Origin: DASYQV01 sp036005125
Lineage (GTDB): Bacteria > Acidobacteriota > Vicinamibacteria > Vicinamibacterales > UBA2999
NCBI GenBank assembly: GCA_036005125.1
Contig: DASYQV010000376.1
Span: forward strand, 1-10,041
DNA: 10,041 nt
Direction: 5' to 3'
Shown here piece by piece: positions 5,735-10,041 of this stretch; positions within the stretch are counted from its first letter, which is position 1; every line of letters begins with the position of its first letter. Both the position numbers and the translations under genes were made by a program. The notes beneath the pieces were generated by a model. The model saw only the letters and a program-made list of their open reading frames with translations, had not been told where the DNA came from and searched no databases.

Positions 5735-5763
5735 AGGAGGTGAATTCCGGGCGGCGTGGAGAG
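5735..5763 (+). promoter_or_regulatory. Two ribosome-site-like motifs before the oxidoreductase; possible five-codon leader
   Basis: AGGAGGTGA (5735-5743) matches the common 16S 3' end perfectly but ends 26 nt before ATG 5770. GGAGAG (5758-5763) is correctly placed 6 nt before it and supports that start. Between them GTG 5756 opens a five-codon frame (GTG GAG AGT GCA GTA) whose TGA (5771-5773) overlaps the ATG as ATGA, so the strong site might serve a tiny coupled leader. Confidence 0.4.
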
Positions 5764-5769
5764 TGCAGT

Positions 5770-8700
5770 ATGAGCATGCGTCCTCTCTATCCCGGTATCC
5801 GCGTGACCGCCAATGGAAACCAGTTGGTGTCCTACCACACTGAAACGCGGATTGCGGAGGCTGGTGTTTTCTATCCTATTACCCCATCAACCGAAGGCGG
5901 CGAGCTGTACCAACAGGCGTTTGCTGAAGGCAAACTGAATGTCTTCGGCCAGAATACGATTGCGGTCGAAGCCGAGGGAGAGCACGCGGCGCAGGGCGGA
6001 GCCATTGCGATCTCCGTCTGCGGCAAGCGTGTCGTCAATTACACCTCCGGCCAGGGCGTCGTCTACGGGGTGGAGCAGTATTACCACGCCCCCGGAAAGT
6101 GTTCGACGATGGTGCTGGAGGTGGCCGCTCGCGCGCTGACCAAGCACGCGCTGAACGTCCACTGCGGGCACGACGATGTCTACGGGGCCCTCGACACCGG
6201 CTGGATCATCGTGTTCGGGAAGGATGCCCAGCAGGCCGCCGATCAGGCGCTCATCCTGCGCCGTGTGACCGAGCTCAGCCTGACGCCCGGCATGAACGTG
6301 CAGGACGGCTTTCTCACCTCTCATCTCGAGCGGACGTTCTACAAACACGAATCCGAACTGATCCGCCAGTTCCTGGGCGCCCCGGACGACATCATCGACT
6401 GTCCCACCGAGAGTCAGCGCGTTCTCTTCGGTCCACGCCGCCGCCGCGTCCCTCGCATGATCGACCTGACCAACCCCGTGCTCCTTGGACCGGTCCAGAA
6501 CCAGGAGCACTACATGCAGGGCGTGGTGGCCCGGCGGAACAACTTCACCGAACCGATCCTGCGGTTCTTCGAAGACGCCTATACGGAGTTCGGCAGGCTC
6601 ACCGGTCGCTACTACGGGCTCGTCTCTCAGTACAAGACCGAGGACGCCGACACGGTGTTCGTGTCGCTCGGTTCGGCTGCCGAGAACATCGAGGCCGCGG
6701 TCGACTACCTGCGCGAACGCCGGAATGCCACGGTGGGATCGATTCACATCAACGTGTTCCGCCCGTTCCCGGATGCGGCGGTGGTCGCGGCGCTGGCCGG
6801 CCGAAAGAACGTCATCATCCTCGAGCGGACGGACGAGCCGATGGCCGGCGACAACCCGATGGGACGCGACATCCGCACCGCCCTGAACAAGGCGCTGCAA
6901 GGGGAAGCGGGGCTGCCGGCCATCACGGCGGATCAGATGCCGCGGATTGTGTCGGGCGTGTACGGCCTGGGCTCGCGGGATTTCAGGCCCGAGCACAGTC
7001 TTGGGGCGTACGAATTCGCAATCGGGGCGCGCGCGCGCAAGGACGGGAAGCGTGCAGCCGAGGGTACGTCATTCTTCGTGCTCGGTGTCGACCACCCGTA
7101 CGAGGTGAAGTCGGACGAGGCGCCGTCGCTCCTGCCCGAGCACGCGATTGCCGTCCGGTTCCACTCGATCGGTGGATGGGGCGCCATCACGACCGGCAAG
7201 AACCTTGGCGCGATCATCGGCGACTTCAACGACTTTCTGTACGAGCGCGACCGGATCGTCGACGAGTGGGGCAACCCCAAGGAAATCATTCACGTCAGCG
7301 CGAACCCGAAGTACGGGTCCGAGAAGAAGGGCGCGCCGACCTCGTACTTCATGGTGGCCGCGCCCGACCGTATTCGCGTGAACTGCGATCTGCGGCACGT
7401 GACCGTGGTGCTCTGCTGCGATCCCAAGGCCTTCACCCACACCAACCCGCTCGACGGCATGGCGGAGGGCGGCTGCCTCGTGTGGGAGTCGGAGGAAGAA
7501 GGTGAACAGGCCTGGGAACGCCTGCCGCTCTGGGCGCGCAAGCGGATCCTCGATAAGAAGATTCGCGTGTTCACACTACCTGGCTTCCAGATTGCCCGCC
7601 GGGCCACGGACCGCGCCGACCTGCAGCTCCGCATGCAGGGCAACGCGTTCCTCGGGGCATTCTTTGCCGTCTCGCCGCTGCTCGACGAGTTCCGAATCAG
7701 TCAGGAGCAATTCCGGGCGGTCGTCCACAAGCAGTACGTGAAAAAGTTCGGACGGCTGGGCGACGCGGTCGTGAAATCGAACATGGAGGTCATGACCCAG
7801 GGCTTCGAACTGGTCCGCGAGATCCGGGTCGGAGAGCTCCACGCGGCGGACCGGTCCACGCTGCGCGGCATCGCGCTGCTGCCGATGGTGGATGGCGAGG
7901 CGCCGTCGGAGAACGGCGGCTGCGGGTGCCGTTCGCATGCGATACCGGAAGGTCAGGACGAGCGGACGCCGTTGACGCGGGTTGCGGCGTTCGACGCGGA
8001 GTTCCGTGGCGGCCTCGGCTACAACCAGCCGGCATCGCCGCTTGCGTCGCTGGGCGTCATGGCGGCGGGCAGCGGCGATACGGCGTCGAAGTACGTCGCG
8101 CGCCGCGAGACGCCACTCTACATTCCCGAGAACTGCACGCAGTGCATGGAGTGCATTGCCGTCTGTCCCGATACGGCGCTGCCGAACTGCTCGCAGGACC
8201 TCGAGACGATCCTGCACACGGCCGTCGTGCGGTACGTGAGCGACGCGGGCGAGCGGCAGAAGATGCTGCGGTCGCTGCCCGAGATCGAGAAGCGGACCCG
8301 CGATCTCATGCGCGATGCGGTGACGAAGAGTCTTGGAACACCGCTTCCGCAGATCCTTCGAGAGGTGACGAACGTCGTCGACGGCTTCTCGGAGGAGGCC
8401 AAGAATCAGTTCTTCGCCGTGCTCGACAAGGTGCCGATGGCGTATCAGAAGACGAACGCCATCTTCGCGACCCCCGAGAAGAAGAAGGCCGGCGGCGGCG
8501 GAGTGTTCTCGATCTTCGTGTCCGATCTGTGTAAAGGCTGCGCCGCATGTGTGACCGCATGCGGAGAGCACCAGGCGCTGCGGATGGTGCAGGAGACCGA
8601 GGACGTCAACGCCGAGCACGAGACGGGCACCGCGTTCCTCAACCTGCTGCCCGACACGCCACAGAAATACCTGGGCCTCTACAACGACACGAGGCCGCAG

Positions 8701-10041
8701 GACTCGAAGACGGCCACGCTGCGCAACATGCTGATGGTGCGCCGCAACTACGACGCACTCGTCTCCGGCGATGGCGCCTGCGCGGGATGCGGTGAGAAGA
8801 GCATCCTCCGCGCGGTGACCGCCGTCACCGAAGCGTACATGCGCCCGATCTTCCACGCCAAGGCCGACAGGTTCCGGGCGAAGGCCGACCACTTCGAGAA
8901 AGCTGGGGCCCAGAGGCTCGCCGAATTGCAGGCGCGGAGCCCCGAGGAGTACGACCTGTTCCGGCAGACGGTGGCGCACCTGCTCATGGGCCTGGGCGGT
9001 GAGGACGAGAAAGATACGAAGGCGCGCATTGCCGCGCACGGGCCGATCTCCGATCAGGAGATCGTGAACGCAGTCGTGGCGATCCTGCGGCAGGAGGCGT
9101 TCAATCACAAGAACCTCCAGTCGGTCGATGGTCGCCTGCCAAACGGGATGTCGGTCATGGCCATGGCGGCGCACACCGGGTGCAACACGGTCTACGGATC
9201 GACGCCGCCGAACAATCCTCATCCGTATCCCTGGATGAACTCGCTGTTCCAGGACGGGATCACGGTGGGGTGGCTGCTCGGCGAGAGCTTCATGGTGGAC
9301 CACGCGCGCCGCTCGGTGATCCCCGAGCGGCTCTTGGACGTCCTGATGACCCGCGAGAAGGACGTCATCTCGCCGCGCGAGTACTACGAGTACGTGCACT
9401 TCACCGATGCGCTGATGACCGATCAGGAGATCATCGAGCTGCCGAAGGTCTGGGTGGTCGGCGGCGACGGCGGGATGGGCGACATCGGCTATCAGAACGT
9501 GTCGAAGGTGATGCTCCAGAACCGGCCGAACGTCAAGGCGGTGATGCTCGACACGCAGGTGTACTCGAACACCGGCGGGCAGAACTCCGACTCGACGCCG
9601 ATGCTCGGCGGCAACGACATGAACATGTTCGGCGCCGCCACGCAGGGCAAGAACGTCGAGAAGAAGACCGTGGCCGAGACGTTCCTGGCGGGGCACGGGT
9701 CGCCATTCGTGGCGCAGGTCTCGATTGCCAACGCGCCGAAGCTATATCGCGCGATCCTCGACGGGCTCGAGTACCGCGGCACCGCGTTCCTGCAGTGCTT
9801 CACGACGTGCCAGCCGGAGCACGGCGTGGCCGACGACATGGCGCTCTTCCAGGCACAGCGGGTACGTGATTCGCGCGGTGCGCCGGAGTTCGTGTTCAAT
9901 CCGCGCCTCGGCGAGACGTATCAGGAGGCGCTCGACATCAAGGGCAATCCGTCGATGGAATCGGATTGGTACGAGGCGAAGTTCAAGGGGACCAACGAAT
10001 CGTACCGCTATACCGTGGCGCACTGGTGCGCGACCGAGGCC
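5770..10041 (+). CDS. nifJ: Long-form pyruvate:ferredoxin/flavodoxin (2-oxoacid) oxidoreductase, 3' end beyond window
   Basis: At least 1424 residues, longer than the usual PFOR of about 1170-1200, and still open. It is predicted to decarboxylate a 2-oxoacid (probably pyruvate) with CoA, using thiamine diphosphate (TPP), and to pass electrons through [4Fe-4S] clusters to ferredoxin or flavodoxin in the cytoplasm. Domains in order: TPP pyrimidine domain with YPITPST (35-41) and probable catalytic E69; domain II to about 420; gamma domain from PEHAIAVRFHSIGGWGAI (456 on); linker; two-cluster ferredoxin domain (C789, C792, C795, C799; C921, C924, C927, C931); TPP pyrophosphate domain with GDGACAGCGE (C1004, C1007), TGC (C1138), GDGGMGD (1232-1238), DTQVYSNTGG (1261 on) and TTCQPEHG (C1347). 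The four last-named cysteines match the proximal-cluster ligands. Oddities are an insert of about 105 residues between C1007 and C1138, a long spacer between ferredoxin motifs, and Gly after the last cluster cysteine. ATG 5770 is preferred to in-frame ATG 5671. The nifJ symbol is by family; pyruvate specificity is inferred. Confidence 0.93.
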   Translation, partial: MSMRPLYPGIRVTANGNQLVSYHTETRIAEAGVFYPITPSTEGGELYQQAFAEGKLNVFGQNTIAVEAEGEHAAQGGAIAISVCGKRVVNYTSGQGVVYGVEQYYHAPGKCSTMVLEVAARALTKHALNVHCGHDDVYGALDTGWIIVFGKDAQQAADQALILRRVTELSLTPGMNVQDGFLTSHLERTFYKHESELIRQFLGAPDDIIDCPTESQRVLFGPRRRRVPRMIDLTNPVLLGPVQNQEHYMQGVVARRNNFTEPILRFFEDAYTEFGRLTGRYYGLVSQYKTEDADTVFVSLGSAAENIEAAVDYLRERRNATVGSIHINVFRPFPDAAVVAALAGRKNVIILERTDEPMAGDNPMGRDIRTALNKALQGEAGLPAITADQMPRIVSGVYGLGSRDFRPEHSLGAYEFAIGARARKDGKRAAEGTSFFVLGVDHPYEVKSDEAPSLLPEHAIAVRFHSIGGWGAITTGKNLGAIIGDFNDFLYERDRIVDEWGNPKEIIHVSANPKYGSEKKGAPTSYFMVAAPDRIRVNCDLRHVTVVLCCDPKAFTHTNPLDGMAEGGCLVWESEEEGEQAWERLPLWARKRILDKKIRVFTLPGFQIARRATDRADLQLRMQGNAFLGAFFAVSPLLDEFRISQEQFRAVVHKQYVKKFGRLGDAVVKSNMEVMTQGFELVREIRVGELHAADRSTLRGIALLPMVDGEAPSENGGCGCRSHAIPEGQDERTPLTRVAAFDAEFRGGLGYNQPASPLASLGVMAAGSGDTASKYVARRETPLYIPENCTQCMECIAVCPDTALPNCSQDLETILHTAVVRYVSDAGERQKMLRSLPEIEKRTRDLMRDAVTKSLGTPLPQILREVTNVVDGFSEEAKNQFFAVLDKVPMAYQKTNAIFATPEKKKAGGGGVFSIFVSDLCKGCAACVTACGEHQALRMVQETEDVNAEHETGTAFLNLLPDTPQKYLGLYNDTRPQDSKTATLRNMLMVRRNYDALVSGDGACAGCGEKSILRAVTAVTEAYMRPIFHAKADRFRAKADHFEKAGAQRLAELQARSPEEYDLFRQTVAHLLMGLGGEDEKDTKARIAAHGPISDQEIVNAVVAILRQEAFNHKNLQSVDGRLPNGMSVMAMAAHTGCNTVYGSTPPNNPHPYPWMNSLFQDGITVGWLLGESFMVDHARRSVIPERLLDVLMTREKDVISPREYYEYVHFTDALMTDQEIIELPKVWVVGGDGGMGDIGYQNVSKVMLQNRPNVKAVMLDTQVYSNTGGQNSDSTPMLGGNDMNMFGAATQGKNVEKKTVAETFLAGHGSPFVAQVSIANAPKLYRAILDGLEYRGTAFLQCFTTCQPEHGVADDMALFQAQRVRDSRGAPEFVFNPRLGETYQEALDIKGNPSMESDWYEAKFKGTNESYRYTVAHWCATEA

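Larger units (their letters stand above)
5500..5769. other. Divergent intergenic control region
   Basis: The 270 bases between the deacylase and the oxidoreductase have no convincing gene and, unlike the junctions to the left, no heptad array. They contain a perfect 12-bp palindrome GGACGGCCGTCC (5572-5583), a direct repeat CGGACCG at 5600 and 5627, candidate promoter elements and two Shine-Dalgarno-like sites described separately. A 12-bp GC palindrome is expected a few times by chance in 10 kb, so it is only a weak operator candidate. Confidence 0.5.

Noticed and set aside
5671..5769. Upstream in-frame ATG for the oxidoreductase
   Set aside because: It would add 33 residues unlike the family N-terminus and overlaps promoter-like boxes; ATG 5770 has a well-placed GGAGAG and the normal distance to PITP.
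5887..6996. A 369-residue minus-strand open frame
   Set aside because: It is antisense to the first two oxidoreductase domains and has no motif of its own.
7576..9696. A 706-residue minus-strand open frame
   Set aside because: It is wholly antisense to the oxidoreductase, whose motifs are intact throughout; the His/Arg/Val-rich protein has no recognisable domain.

Overview
The window is GC-rich bacterial DNA holding seven protein genes, two of them cut by the window ends: a queuosine-enzyme-like gene and an SDR oxidoreductase (minus strand), a GAF histidine kinase/NarL-type response regulator pair (minus), a secreted metallo-beta-lactamase-fold hydrolase (plus), a YbaK-type aminoacyl-tRNA deacylase (minus), and a very long pyruvate:ferredoxin oxidoreductase-type enzyme (plus, open at the right end). 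No RNA gene, insertion sequence or CRISPR array was seen. Gene style, GC content and the repeat-rich junctions suggest a soil or sediment bacterium, perhaps Acidobacteriota (Vicinamibacteria-like). This assignment is an impression, not proven by any marker in the window.

Layout. 1-995: QueA-like gene whose start overlaps the SDR stop by an ATGA (SDR 992-1735). 1821-1922: repeat array. 1921-3758: kinase then regulator, again joined by an ATGA overlap. 3770-3850: repeat array between the divergent kinase and hydrolase. 3914-4834: exported hydrolase. 4836-4966: repeat array between the convergent hydrolase and deacylase. 4966-5499: deacylase. 5500-5769: divergent control region without heptad repeats. 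5770-10041: the oxidoreductase, 1424 residues visible and still open.

The most unusual signal is not a gene. Four gene junctions in the left half carry short-word arrays with the same period of 7 nt (sometimes 14 = 2x7) but different words: CAGGNNN/CCTGNNN, ATTCGTG, CTNNCTC with its complement, and CAAAGGT/CTGACAC/CTGGTAC/CTTTGAC. Three of the four are built as imperfect inverted repeats, with one arm the complement of the other. Two abut stop codons directly. One lies inside the 3' end of the kinase gene, where gain of one heptad would fuse kinase and regulator into a single reading frame. They resemble in principle the heptanucleotide STRR repeats described in cyanobacteria, but the words are unrelated and the inverted design is distinct.

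Functionally, the kinase and regulator form a two-component system with unknown targets. The oxidoreductase would link 2-oxoacid oxidation to ferredoxin or flavodoxin reduction. The SDR and QueA-like genes look translationally coupled, but nothing in the window gives their pathway.
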